DNA of 64,000 bases from Holophagales bacterium. Its GTDB lineage: Bacteria; Acidobacteriota; Thermoanaerobaculia; UBA5066. The notes under the pieces were generated by a model that saw nothing but the letters and a program-made list of their open reading frames with translations, had not been told where the DNA came from and ran no database searches. The translations under genes and the position numbers were made by a program. Shown here piece by piece: positions 8,510-18,088 of the stretch; the stretch's first letter is position 1, and every line of letters begins with the position of its first letter. The stretch spans positions 1 through 64,000 of the forward strand of contig JADKBZ010000008.1 of assembly GCA_016714815.1 (NCBI GenBank). Direction: 5' to 3'.

Positions 8510-9282
8510 ACGGCTCCTGCCCGGCCGTTCCGGCCGATGACCTCGCTGGCGAGTCTCAGGTAGGCCTGCGCGCCGGGGTGGATGGCCGACGTGAAGACGA
8601 GAGGCTCGCCGCGGGCGGCGACGCGCGCCAGGTCGTCGTTCCGCTCGATGACGGTCCTGAGGAGAAAGGGGCCGAAGGTCCGTCGCAACGTGCCGATCGC
8701 TTCCGCCGAAAGGGCCGTGCGCCGGTCGGCCATGGTCAGGACGATGCCGAGGAGCCGGAGGGACGGGTTCTTCGTCTCCTTCACCTGCCGGGCGGTCCGG
8801 ATGAGCCGGCCGACGGTGAGAACCGACATCTCCTCGCACTGGGCCGGGATCAGGAGGTCGTCGGCCGCCCCGAGCGCCGCCACGGCCACCGGGCCGATCG
8901 TCGGGGGCGTGTCGAGAAGGATGTAGTCGTAGGCCGGGCGGACCGGGGCGAGCGCCCTCCGGAGGATGTCGGCGCGGACGGAGAGGAGGAACGCCTCCTC
9001 CTCCTCGGCGCTGCCGACGTTCGCGGCCACGACCGCCACCCGCGTCCGCCCTGGAACCATCACGAAGCGCGAGAGCGGCTCGCCCTTCACGAAGACGTCG
9101 TACGTCCCGCCCTTGACGTCCCGACGGGAGAGGCCAAAGCAGAGCGCGACTCCCCCCTGGGGATCGAGGTCCACGACGAGGACCCGCTTCTCGAGCACCG
9201 CGAGGCTCGCCGCGAGGTTCACCGCGGTGGTCGTCTTTCCGACCCCGCCCTTCTGGTTCGCCACCGCGATGATGCGCGCCAC
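8506..9282 (-). CDS. ParA/MinD-family ATPase of the chemotaxis operon
   Basis: A 258-residue deviant-Walker ATPase: KGGVGKTTTAVNLA near residues 10-23, VVDLDPQGG, and ILLDTPPTIG. It lacks a DNA-binding N-terminal extension, which fits the small ParA group. ParA homologues in chemotaxis operons (ParC of Vibrio, PpfA of Rhodobacter) position polar or cytoplasmic chemoreceptor arrays and help each daughter cell inherit one; the location between cheW and a CheB-like gene suggests the same here. GTG at 9282 was chosen because the protein then begins MARIIAVANQKGG; GTG at 9291 is possible. No ParB is present beside it. Confidence 0.85.
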   Translation of the reverse strand: MARIIAVANQKGGVGKTTTAVNLAASLAVLEKRVLVVDLDPQGGVALCFGLSRRDVKGGTYDVFVKGEPLSRFVMVPGRTRVAVVAANVGSAEEEEAFLLSVRADILRRALAPVRPAYDYILLDTPPTIGPVAVAALGAADDLLIPAQCEEMSVLTVGRLIRTARQVKETKNPSLRLLGIVLTMADRRTALSAEAIGTLRRTFGPFLLRTVIERNDDLARVAARGEPLVFTSAIHPGAQAYLRLASEVIGRNGRAGAV

Positions 9283-9302
9283 GTCTCCCACCGGCGGCCC
9301 GC

Positions 9303-9827
9303 TCAGGCCACGCCTGCTCGCTCCGTCGCGTCGACGGCGGAGCGCAGGAGCCTCTTTTCCTCTTCGTGCAGGAGCGCGAACGGGTCGAGGAGGACGAGCA
9401 TCTCCCTCCCGGCGCGCAGGACGCCCCGCACGAAGCGGCTGTCGTCGCTCAATGCGAGAGGCGGCGCCGGCTCCACCTGCCTGCTCCCGAACCGGCGGAC
9501 CGCCGACACCGCGTCGACGATGAACCCGACGGTGTCGTCGCCGATCTCGACGACCAGGACCCGGGCCTTCTCGTCGTGGGCGGCCTCGGCGAATCCGAAG
9601 CGCGTGCGCAGCTTCACGAGCGGGACGATCTCGTCGCGGATCCGCATGACTCCCTCGACGAAGGCGGGCATCTTCGGCAGCTGCCGCACCGCGTCGAGGC
9701 GCTCGATGCCGACGATCTCGAGAATGTCGACGGCGAAGTCCTCGTCGGCCACACGAAATCCGACCACCTGGAGCACCCCCTGGGCGCTGGCCTCGGGACC
9801 AGTGGACGGACGGCTCGACTCGTTCAT
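9303..9827 (-). CDS. cheW: CheW-like coupling protein
   Basis: 174 residues with an N-terminal low-complexity lead of about 18 residues, then a CheW fold: LQVVGFRVADEDFAVDILEIVGI, the motif VEGVMRIRDEIVPLVKL, and VGFIVDAVSAV. The C-terminal helix (LLHEEEKRLLRSAVDA) is typical of CheW. ATG at 9827 has AGGAGG in good position and overlaps the stop of the EAL-like gene as ATGA. It would couple receptors to the CheA-like kinase. It is more divergent from the other CheW of this operon than expected for a fresh duplication, so the two may serve different receptor sets. Confidence 0.88.
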   Translation of the reverse strand: MNESSRPSTGPEASAQGVLQVVGFRVADEDFAVDILEIVGIERLDAVRQLPKMPAFVEGVMRIRDEIVPLVKLRTRFGFAEAAHDEKARVLVVEIGDDTVGFIVDAVSAVRRFGSRQVEPAPPLALSDDSRFVRGVLRAGREMLVLLDPFALLHEEEKRLLRSAVDATERAGVA

Positions 9828-10654
9828 GGTTCCTCCTGGGTCGTCCGCAGGACGGCGCGGACCGGCTCGGCTTCGCTGGCCGCCTCGATCGAATGCGAAT
9901 CGAAAGGAAGGGAGGGTCCGAGCAGCCACACCAGAAGCGCATCCGGCTCGAGCGGCTCTCCGAAGAAAGGCCCGCAGCCGAACCCGATACCGGCGCCGGC
10001 GAGCCAGCGCGCGTCGCGTTCGGTCAGCACGCCCTCGGCGAGGACGCTCGCGCCGAACTTCCACGCCAGGCCCGAGATCGTCTCGACGATCGCCTGCCGG
10101 TAGAAGTCGTCGCCGCAGCCCGAGACGAGGGACGCCGCGACGCGCAGGAAATCGGGCCGGGTGCCGAGAAGCATCTCGAGCCCGCTCTCGGAGAGACCTG
10201 CGCGGCTGATGGAGACCCGCACCCCTCGCCCGCGCGTCGACTCGATCGTCTCCAGAATGTCGTCTCCCGCGAGGGGTTCCGGGAACGGTCCACCGAGGTC
10301 TACGACCAGACGGTTGAGGGGAACGCCCTTCTCTTCGGCGCCGTTGAGGATCGCCGGGAGGATCGTCGCCGCCGCGGTTCCGGCCACGCCATCGAGGCTG
10401 ACGAACACGTCGAGGCCCGCAGCCGCCTCCACCGCCTCGCTCAGGGCCCGGACCGTTCGCGCAGGCGAGGAGGTCCCCGACGTCGGGCTGACGTCGAGGG
10501 AGACCGTCAGGCCCGCGAGTCGGTAGCCCGGACCGCGAAGGTCGATGACGGGCTGGAGCAGGGAACGAAGGCGCGAAGGCTCACTCGCCTCCGCCTCGCC
10601 ATTCCGACCCCCGCCGTTGTGGAACGCGATCGGGCCGCAGTTGCCATCCATCAC
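9824..10654 (-). CDS. Degenerate EAL-domain protein
   Basis: 276 residues with the outline of an EAL cyclic-di-GMP phosphodiesterase: LQPVIDLR at the start of the barrel, RPDFLRVA in the place of PDxIKID, VLAEGV in the place of AEGVE, and GFGCGPFFGEP in the place of GxGYxFxxP. Key catalytic parts are missing: no EAL triplet, no DDFG (VSISRAG stands there), and the Lys of IKID is Val. It is therefore probably catalytically inactive and may bind a nucleotide or partner instead. A gap of 115 bp separates it from the NarL-type gene, and it opens the chemotaxis half of the run. Confidence 0.6.
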   Translation of the reverse strand: MMDGNCGPIAFHNGGGRNGEAEASEPSRLRSLLQPVIDLRGPGYRLAGLTVSLDVSPTSGTSSPARTVRALSEAVEAAAGLDVFVSLDGVAGTAAATILPAILNGAEEKGVPLNRLVVDLGGPFPEPLAGDDILETIESTRGRGVRVSISRAGLSESGLEMLLGTRPDFLRVAASLVSGCGDDFYRQAIVETISGLAWKFGASVLAEGVLTERDARWLAGAGIGFGCGPFFGEPLEPDALLVWLLGPSLPFDSHSIEAASEAEPVRAVLRTTQEEP

Positions 10655-10769
10655 GGGGAGGACTCTGCCCTCCCGGTGGCACCGCCGCTATCAGCGCCGG
10701 GCGGAATCGCGCGTCAGAAGATTCCGATACGGCGCGGGAGGAGTTCCGACGCCGCCGTCAGCGGCCGGC

Positions 10770-11399
10770 TCAGCTCGTCAGCTTGTAGCGAACCGCGTAC
10801 TGGACGAGCTCGGCGTTGTTCCCGAGGTTCATCTTCTGGAGGATTCGTGCCCGGTGAGTGCTGACGGTCTTCACGCTGATGAAGAGCGAGTGGGCGATCT
10901 CCGTCAGGCTCTTCCCCCGGACCATCAGACAGAAAATCTCGAACTCGCGATCGGAGAGAGTCTCGTGGGGGGGCCGGTCCGTGGCCGTCCCGAGGTGTGC
11001 CGCCAGCCGTTCCGCCAGAGACTGGCTGACGTAACGTCCGCCCCGGAGGACCCGAAGAACAGCTGCCGCCAGCTCCGTCGCAGCACTCTCCTTCGTCAGG
11101 TAGCCGGCGGCGCCCGCCTTCAGGACCCGGACGGCGAACGACTCCTCGTCGTGCATCGTCAGGACCAGGATGGGAAGACCGGGCTTCTCGTGCTTCGACG
11201 CCTTGAGGACGTCCAGGCCCGGCCGGTCCGGCAGCCCGAGGTCGAGAACGACGATGTCCAGCTGCTCGGAGCGAATCCTGGCGAGCGCCTCCTCTCCGGA
11301 AGTCGCTTCGAGGATCTCCACGGGACGAATCTCGTCCTCGAGGATCTGTCGAATCCCCCGCCGGACCACCGGGTGATCGTCTACGACGAGAACACGCAT
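10770..11399 (-). CDS. NarL/FixJ-family response regulator
   Basis: 209 residues: receiver 1-120 (VLVVDDHPVVRRG, VVLDLGLPDRPG phospho-acceptor, YLTKES with the conserved Lys) and a LuxR-type helix-turn-helix at 145-200 (LSDREFEIFCLMVRGKSLTEIA, VSTHRARIL). It should bind DNA as a dimer after phosphorylation. The start overlaps the stop of the upstream kinase by one base (TGATG), so the kinases directly upstream, both of the HisKA_3 class that normally partners NarL regulators, are its likely phosphodonors. Confidence 0.92.
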   Translation of the reverse strand: MRVLVVDDHPVVRRGIRQILEDEIRPVEILEATSGEEALARIRSEQLDIVVLDLGLPDRPGLDVLKASKHEKPGLPILVLTMHDEESFAVRVLKAGAAGYLTKESAATELAAAVLRVLRGGRYVSQSLAERLAAHLGTATDRPPHETLSDREFEIFCLMVRGKSLTEIAHSLFISVKTVSTHRARILQKMNLGNNAELVQYAVRYKLTS

Positions 11400-14300
11400 C
11401 AGAGCCTCCTTGCCGCCCTGTCCGTGGGCACCGGAATCTCGACCACGAGGAGCGTCCCCTTCGGTCGGTTCCTCTCGAGCCGCAGGAGCCCGCCGACAGC
11501 CGCGATCCGTTCGGAAGATTCGCTCAGGCCGAGGGCGGTGTCTGAAAGCGGCTTCGTGAGATCCGTCCCCCGTCCGTCGTCCGCCACCTCGAGCCGAAGG
11601 ACCCCGCCCTCGAGCCGCAGCCGCACGTCCACCTCGTCCGGATCGCCGTGGAGGGCCGCGTTGCGCAGGGCCTCCTGAAGGACCCGGAAGAGGGCCATGG
11701 CCGTGTCGCTGTGCAGCTGCATCGAGTCGGGGACGGACGAAAAGCCGCACGGAATGCCGGTGCGGCGACGGAAAGCCGCGACCTCGGTCTCGAGCGCCGC
11801 GACCGCGTCGAGGTCGACGGAGGCGGGACGCAGGTTCCGCGTCAGCTTCCGCAGGCTCTCTATGGCGCCGTTGGCTTCTCTGGCGAGCCGGGCCAGCTCG
11901 GCAGCCACGTCTTCGTAGCCCGGCCCCACCCGCCGCCCGGCCCAGCTCATCCCGTACGAGAGCCCGGCGAGCGTCTGCCCGAGCCCTTCGTGCAGCTCGT
12001 GCGCCAGATCCCGGCGCTCCTCCTCCTGCAGCGTGGAGAGGCGTGCCCAGAGGGCTCGGAGCGTCTCCCTCGAATGTCGAAGCTCCTCCACAGCGGCCTT
12101 CCGCACCGTGATGTCCTCCGCCACCGTCACGATGTTCGTGATCCGCCCCGAGGCGTCGAGCACCGGGGAATAGACGACGCTCCACCAGAGGACCCGCCCG
12201 TCGGCGGTCCGGACCGGGAGCTCCCCGGACCACTGGCGGCCGTCCGTCGCCGCCCGGCGCGCTTCGCCGTACCCCTCAACCGGGCCGTCGGGCGACTCGA
12301 GGAAGCCAGTGTCCCGGCCCAGCGCGTCCGTAAGGCCATAGCCGGTCCGGCTGGAGAAGAACGGGTTGGCGTACTCGATCCTTCCGATCGGGTCGAGGAC
12401 GAGCACGGCCACCTGGCTCTGCTCCACGGCGCGCGACAGCTTGAGGAGCTCGTCGCCCGCCTGCCTCTGCTGGACGACGAGCGCGACGAACCCGACGACG
12501 GCCTCGAGCCACGTCACGGATTCCGTCGTCACCTCGAGCTCTTCCGTGCTCGCCAGAGACACGACCCCGATCACCTCGCCTCGCGCCTTGATCGGCGCTC
12601 CGAGATAGGTCCGGGCTTCGAAGGCCTCCAGGCCGGCATCCACCATTCGTCCCGCCACGTCCTCGCCGAGGATCAGAGCCGTCCGTCCGGTCGCCACGAC
12701 CTGGCCGGCGAGAGTGGCGTTCAGCGGGGCCCGCGGCCGGACCGATTCCGCCGGGTCGGACGCGGATCGGGCACCGGCGGAGCCCGTCAGGACCGTCCGG
12801 CCCCTTCGGCGGTCGACGAGCCCGATGGCGGCGAGAGGCATATGGAACTCCCGCCGGACCTCCTCGGCCACTGCGCGCAGGATCTGTTTCGTCTCGTTCG
12901 GACCGAGCGCGGTCCTCGCGATCGAGAGAAGGAACTGGAGCTGGAGCTGACGCTTCCTCGACTGCTCGTCCGCGAGGCGCCTCTCCGTGGTGTCGACCGC
13001 CACGCCGACGATGCCGGTCAGCTCACCGTCGGCCCCGCGGACCGACTCGAGGGAAGCGTCGTAGAACCGGCCCGCGCGCTCGAAGAGGAAGGAGCAGGAC
13101 CCCGTCTCGAGAGCGATCCGGTGGTGGGCGCTGACGACCGCCAGGGATCCGGGCGAGCCGAGGAGCTCCTCGAGCGAAGTGCTGGAGGACGACGACGGGT
13201 CGTACCCCGCAGCCGCGACGGGCGCGCCGAGAGCGGAGGTGACTCGAAGCCGGGCGTCGGTCGTCCAGAAGATGGCAGGCGCGTGCCCGGACAGGAGGCG
13301 GAGGAGAACGTCGTTCTTCCTCATCTCGGCCTCCAGGGCGAGCTTCTCCGTCACGTCGAGAACGGCGACCGCTACCCCCTTCGCCGGATCGGCCGGGTCG
13401 AACGGCGCCGCCGCAAGGAGGACGTCGATGAGACTGCCGTCCTTCTTTCGGAAGCGGACAGTCGTCTCTCCAACTCCTTTTCGGAGGACGAGGTCCCTGT
13501 CGTAGAGCCTCGTTCCGGCTTCTTCGAAGGCCTCGTCCGAGGGGTAGAGAAGCCGGGCAGAGCGACCGATCAGCTCGTCGGCGGAATACCCGAGAATCGC
13601 GGTCAAACCGTCGTTCACCTTGAGGAAGATCCTCTCCCGGAAGAGGCCGATGCCGATGGGCGCGGCGTGGAAGAGGGCTCTCAGCTCGGCTTCCCGGGCC
13701 GCCGCCGCAGCCTGCTCCGCCTGCTTGCGCGAGATGTCCCGAAGCGCGAGCAGGACGAGCGGCCGCCCGTCCCAGTCGGCCACCTGACCGGTCAGGGCCT
13801 CGACCGCCACCCTCCGCCCGTCCCGGGTCAGGAGCACCGCTTCGACTCCGGAGGAGCCCTCCCGCTCCGGCTTCGCCCGCAGCAGCTGGTCCAGGAGAGG
13901 CGGCTCGCCGCCGAGGAAGAGCGCGGCGACGGGCCGGCCCTGCAGCTCCTCCCGGGGGAAACCCGTGAGCACCGTTGCCCGCGGGTTCGCGTCGACGAGC
14001 CTCCCGGTGGCGGGATCGCTTATGAGGAGAGCCGTCTGCGAGCCGGTGAAGAGCGTGCGATACCTCGCTTCGCTCTCTTCGAGGCGCAGGCGCGTCTCGG
14101 CGAGCTCCGTGACGTCCCGGCCCACGACGTGGATCTCCGCCAGGCGCCGCTCGCTGTCGAAGAACCCGAGCTCGGCCCACTCGATCCGGCGAGTCCGGCC
14201 GTCCGCCAGGACGATGCGGGCGGACTGCGACACCCTGGAGGCCTCCGGGCTGAGTGCGGCCCGGCGGCTGCGGACCCCCTCGGCCTCCTCCCGGGACGTG

Positions 14301-15151
14301 CGGGAATCGGGGAGGAGCGCGCCCTGTGACCTCTCCCCGAGGGCTTCGAGCAGCCGCTGCCCCGCTGAGTTGCACTGGAGGACTTTCCCGTCGGGCGAGA
14401 GCCGGAGGATCATGTCCCGGCTCTCCTCGACGACGGCGCGATAGAACTGCTCGCTCTTCTGGAGCTCTTCGCTCTGGGCCCAGAGGGCCGTCTGGTCTTC
14501 GATGCTCACGAAGGCGCCGGCTGTGCCTCCGGACGGCAACGCGGCCGCAGTCAGGAAGACGTTCAACATGCGGGGTCCGAGGCGGGTGCTCGCCCTCGCC
14601 ACCAGACCTCCGTCGCCCTCTCCGCGGAGGACGGATTCGAGGCGCGCCTGGAGGCCGGAAAGGTCGAGGAGCTCGTACAGGGCCCTCCCTCGCGTCCCGG
14701 CGTCCTCTCCCAGGAGATCGCGGAAGGCCCGGTTCGTCCGGACCGGATGCCCCTCGGCGTCCAGAAACGCGAGCCCGATCGTCATCGTCTCGAAGACGTG
14801 CGCCAACGACCGATCCAGCTCGGTCCGGCTCCGGAGGAGATCCCGGAGCCGCATCTCGCGCTCCCGCCAGGCCGCGTGGAGGGGACGGTAGAAGATCCAG
14901 AGGAACGCGAGGGCCGTTCCGACGAACGCCACCGCGACGTGGATCACGTGAGAAGCCGAGGAGGAGAGGAGTCCCTTCTCCTCCAGGCCGGAGGCGAGAA
15001 CACTCGTCGCCAGCTCGAGCGCGACTCCGACGACCGAGAGAAGGACGAGGCGCTTTCCGAACGCGATCTCGACGATCGGCACGTGCCCGACGTCGGAGGC
15101 TCCCGCCCGACCGCCGCGGACCGATTTCGAGGGTCCCTTGCGCCCCGTCAT
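11399..15151 (-). CDS. Multi-PAS membrane histidine kinase (HisKA_3 type)
   Basis: A 1250-residue sensor kinase. Residues 34-52 and 65-90 are two membrane segments with a short loop. Then come about five PAS modules (examples: RDMILRLSPDGKVLQCNSAG, VDANPRATVLTGF, VNDGLTAILGYSADEL), a GAF domain near residues 790-930 (LNATLAGQVVATGRTALI), one more PAS, and the HisKA_3 helix with the phospho-acceptor in LAHELHEGLGQ near residue 1050. The HATPase end has NAALHGDPDEVDV and VADDGRG. Its ATG overlaps the stop of the first kinase (ATGA). The many PAS domains suggest integration of several cytoplasmic cues. The start codon choice rests on this overlap and the membrane segments that follow. Confidence 0.9.
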   Translation of the reverse strand: MTGRKGPSKSVRGGRAGASDVGHVPIVEIAFGKRLVLLSVVGVALELATSVLASGLEEKGLLSSSASHVIHVAVAFVGTALAFLWIFYRPLHAAWREREMRLRDLLRSRTELDRSLAHVFETMTIGLAFLDAEGHPVRTNRAFRDLLGEDAGTRGRALYELLDLSGLQARLESVLRGEGDGGLVARASTRLGPRMLNVFLTAAALPSGGTAGAFVSIEDQTALWAQSEELQKSEQFYRAVVEESRDMILRLSPDGKVLQCNSAGQRLLEALGERSQGALLPDSRTSREEAEGVRSRRAALSPEASRVSQSARIVLADGRTRRIEWAELGFFDSERRLAEIHVVGRDVTELAETRLRLEESEARYRTLFTGSQTALLISDPATGRLVDANPRATVLTGFPREELQGRPVAALFLGGEPPLLDQLLRAKPEREGSSGVEAVLLTRDGRRVAVEALTGQVADWDGRPLVLLALRDISRKQAEQAAAAAREAELRALFHAAPIGIGLFRERIFLKVNDGLTAILGYSADELIGRSARLLYPSDEAFEEAGTRLYDRDLVLRKGVGETTVRFRKKDGSLIDVLLAAAPFDPADPAKGVAVAVLDVTEKLALEAEMRKNDVLLRLLSGHAPAIFWTTDARLRVTSALGAPVAAAGYDPSSSSSTSLEELLGSPGSLAVVSAHHRIALETGSCSFLFERAGRFYDASLESVRGADGELTGIVGVAVDTTERRLADEQSRKRQLQLQFLLSIARTALGPNETKQILRAVAEEVRREFHMPLAAIGLVDRRRGRTVLTGSAGARSASDPAESVRPRAPLNATLAGQVVATGRTALILGEDVAGRMVDAGLEAFEARTYLGAPIKARGEVIGVVSLASTEELEVTTESVTWLEAVVGFVALVVQQRQAGDELLKLSRAVEQSQVAVLVLDPIGRIEYANPFFSSRTGYGLTDALGRDTGFLESPDGPVEGYGEARRAATDGRQWSGELPVRTADGRVLWWSVVYSPVLDASGRITNIVTVAEDITVRKAAVEELRHSRETLRALWARLSTLQEEERRDLAHELHEGLGQTLAGLSYGMSWAGRRVGPGYEDVAAELARLAREANGAIESLRKLTRNLRPASVDLDAVAALETEVAAFRRRTGIPCGFSSVPDSMQLHSDTAMALFRVLQEALRNAALHGDPDEVDVRLRLEGGVLRLEVADDGRGTDLTKPLSDTALGLSESSERIAAVGGLLRLERNRPKGTLLVVEIPVPTDRAARRL

Positions 15152-17874
15152 CGGACGGCATCCCCGGGTGTCGGAAGCCCCTCGGAGAACGGAATCTCGA
15201 CGACCGCCCTGGTCCCGGCCGGGACGTTGGCCTCCAGCCGGACTCTTCCCCCCCAGGGGGCAACGCGCTCCCGCATTCCGACGAGACCGAGACCGCCGCC
15301 GGAGCTCGCAGACGCTCTGTCCAGGCCGCGGCCGTCGTCGGCCACCTCGAGACGCAAGAGCCCTTCGCGCACCGACAGAGTCACGCGGACGGCACTCGCC
15401 GCCGCGTGCCGGACGACGTTCGTGAGCGCCTCCTGAACGAACCGGAAGAGGGCGAGGGACCGCTCCGGGTCGATCTCGAGGCGCTCGGAAGCGTCCAGCT
15501 CCCAGGCGAGCCCGCTGCGCCGGGCGAACGACTTCAGCTCGCCTTCGAGGGCGGCGACGAGCCCAAAGTCGAGGGCCGCCGGCCGGATGCGCCGGGCCAG
15601 GTCTCTCACGTCCGCCAGAGCGTCGACGACCTCCTGCGACAGGAGGCCCAGCCGTTTCGCCACGTCGGGCTGGCGGTCGCCCAGGCTCCGTTCGATGGAG
15701 CTCAGCTCCAGGGAGAGGCCCGTGAGCGCCTGACCGACCCCGTCGTGTAGCTCGCGGGCGAGAAGCCGCCGCTCCTCCTCGCGAACCGAGACGAGCCTCA
15801 GCGTGAGCGCGCGAAGCTCCTCCCTCGAAGAGAGGAGCGCCCGCTCTGATTCCTTGACGGCGCCGATGTCGACGCAGGCGCCCAGGAGGCCCTCGCACGA
15901 TCCGCTCGAGCCGAGGATAGGCTGCACGGTCAGGAGGTGCGGGCACGCCATCCCTCCGTCCGCTTGCAACCGGCATTCGACCCGAATGGACTTCGACCCG
16001 TCGAGAGCCGTGCGAACGGCCTCGCGAACCGCCTCGCGATCCTCGCAGTGAACGGCGCAGAGCCAGCCGTCTCCGGCCGCCGCGGCCTCGTCCCGACCGG
16101 TGAGCTCGCGCCACCGCCTGTTCACGCCGGTGCACGCCCCGACGGCGTCGGCGAGCCAGACGAGAGCCGGGACCGAATCGAAGAGGAACTGGTACCTCTC
16201 CTTCCCCGCGCGAAGGGTCTCTTCGCTCTCCCTCCGTTCCGTGACGTCCTCGGCGATGAGGACGAAGTGCGTGGTCCGGCCCGTACCGTCCCGCACGAGA
16301 GAGATCGAGACGTCGACCCAGCGCAGGAGGCCGGTCCGCGTCTCCTGACACAGCTCTGCGCGCCACTCCTGTCCGCTCCGTACGGCTTCCAGCAGCTGCT
16401 CGAGAAGCCGGGACGCGATCTGCCGGGAGACCAGGACCGCCGAGTCTTCTCCCAGGATCTCCTCCTCCGGCCAGCCCGTCTCCTCGGCGAACCTCGGATT
16501 GACGTACTCGACGACGCCACGTCTGTCCGCGATCAGGATCGCCGAGCGACTCTGCTGCACCGCGCGGGAAAGGGTTCGGAGACGGTGATCGGCCGCAGCC
16601 CGTTCGATCGCATGCCCGAGATGGCTCGCCAGGACCCGAGCGGCGTCCCGATCGGCAGGGTCCCAGTCCCGGCGGGACCGCCCGTCGACCAGCTCCAGGA
16701 ATCCCCACGTCGATGCATGGACGCGGATCGGAATGGCGAGGGCCGAGAGGATTCCACGCCCGGCGAAGTCCCCCTCTTCAGTCTCCGGCAGCCAGCCGGT
16801 CATTCCGGACATCTCCTGACCGTTCGCCAGGGACGAAAACCAGCGTGCCATCCTTCCGTCGAACGGAAGCTCCTGCAACCGCTCCACGCTCGAAACGATC
16901 GCCGTTGCCGGAGCACACCATTCCCACGTTGCCTCGGCGACCGGCATTCTCAGGATCTCATCCTTCCGGAACCGCCAGACGGTCGCCGAATCGGCATCGA
17001 TGGCGCGGACGACGGCGCGGAGCGCCTCGGGGGCCGTGACGGCAAGATCGCCAGCCGAGAGAAGAGCGTCCGCCGCCTCGGATACCCCTCCAAGGATCCG
17101 GCCGCTCCTGTCCTCGTCGAGCTGGCGAGCGCTCGAGACCGAGTCCTCGACCACGCCGAAGAGCCACCGAATCTGCCCGGAGTCCCGCCTCCAGACGAGG
17201 GCCGGGTGGTTCCGGACCGCGCGCCAGCTCCCGTCCCGCTGCCGGATCCGAAAGCTCGCGGGCATGGGAAGGACCGCGCCGGGAAGGTCCTTGCCGTGGA
17301 GCTGGGCGAGCACGGTGCCCACGTCGGCCGGATGAAGGGTCCGGGCGAAGAACCGTTCCGCCCCCTCCCCGGCGGAATCGGCTTCGATGTCGATCGCCTC
17401 GGCCGTCGTCCGCGCCATCCAGAGGACGAGCCGGAACGGCGGCTCGAGGATGAAGAGTATCAACGGGCTCGCGACCGTCAGCCGGCCGAGAACCCGGTCC
17501 TGCGGCGGTCCGTCCCCTCCTCGGCTGCCCTCGACGAGGACGACGGCCTCGCGAGAGTCCGCGGGGGCGTTCCCAAGGTATCGGACCTCGACACGGAGCT
17601 TCCCGTCCCGGGCCAGGCCGGGTGAAAGCTTCCGAGACGGGTCTCCCCCTGAGTCGGACCCGTCACCTCGGTCCACCGGAACGCTGGCTCCGAGAACCTC
17701 TTCGATTCTCTGCCCGCGCAGGTCGGAGGCCCTGGAGCCGAGGAGCTTCTCCCCGGTCGGGCACACCTCGAGTATGCGGCCCTCGACCCCGAGCAGAGCG
17801 AGTCCTACTTCTTCGTCGGCAGCTGGCGGCGATCCCGAACGGCCGTTCGGTTTCATCTCGGACGGTATGGGCAT
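15148..17874 (-). CDS. PAS/GAF histidine kinase (HisKA_3 type)
   Basis: 908 residues. An N-terminal PAS-like part (residues 20-75), a second PAS-like module near 130-250, a GAF domain near 265-430 (AIDADSATVWRFRKDE, ALAIPIRVHASTWGFLELVD), two PAS domains to about 680, then HisKA_3 with LARELHDGVGQALTGL near residue 706 and HATPase with LTNVVRHAAASAV and VADDGRGLD. No convincing membrane helix, so it may be cytoplasmic. It is the first gene of the kinase-kinase-regulator set; two kinases and a single regulator imply convergent or competing input. The 214 bp upstream (17875-18088) hold no promoter that I can call. Confidence 0.9.
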   Translation of the reverse strand: MPIPSEMKPNGRSGSPPAADEEVGLALLGVEGRILEVCPTGEKLLGSRASDLRGQRIEEVLGASVPVDRGDGSDSGGDPSRKLSPGLARDGKLRVEVRYLGNAPADSREAVVLVEGSRGGDGPPQDRVLGRLTVASPLILFILEPPFRLVLWMARTTAEAIDIEADSAGEGAERFFARTLHPADVGTVLAQLHGKDLPGAVLPMPASFRIRQRDGSWRAVRNHPALVWRRDSGQIRWLFGVVEDSVSSARQLDEDRSGRILGGVSEAADALLSAGDLAVTAPEALRAVVRAIDADSATVWRFRKDEILRMPVAEATWEWCAPATAIVSSVERLQELPFDGRMARWFSSLANGQEMSGMTGWLPETEEGDFAGRGILSALAIPIRVHASTWGFLELVDGRSRRDWDPADRDAARVLASHLGHAIERAAADHRLRTLSRAVQQSRSAILIADRRGVVEYVNPRFAEETGWPEEEILGEDSAVLVSRQIASRLLEQLLEAVRSGQEWRAELCQETRTGLLRWVDVSISLVRDGTGRTTHFVLIAEDVTERRESEETLRAGKERYQFLFDSVPALVWLADAVGACTGVNRRWRELTGRDEAAAAGDGWLCAVHCEDREAVREAVRTALDGSKSIRVECRLQADGGMACPHLLTVQPILGSSGSCEGLLGACVDIGAVKESERALLSSREELRALTLRLVSVREEERRLLARELHDGVGQALTGLSLELSSIERSLGDRQPDVAKRLGLLSQEVVDALADVRDLARRIRPAALDFGLVAALEGELKSFARRSGLAWELDASERLEIDPERSLALFRFVQEALTNVVRHAAASAVRVTLSVREGLLRLEVADDGRGLDRASASSGGGLGLVGMRERVAPWGGRVRLEANVPAGTRAVVEIPFSEGLPTPGDAVR

Positions 17875-18088
17875 CAGGTCGGACCTGCTCGGCCTCTCAT
17901 CTCACTACTGAAGCGACTCGACGTTCGGATGCCCGCCGGGCGCTCCCCGGTCGGCAACGCCCATTTTCCACCATTCCGGACAGAGAGAACCAGTTCGACC
18001 GGAATCAGCCGCGCCGAGGCCGCCGCGCGATGGGAGACTTCCCCGTGCCTGCTCCAGTCGCCGTCTCCTCGACGGCCGGCGTGTGCGG

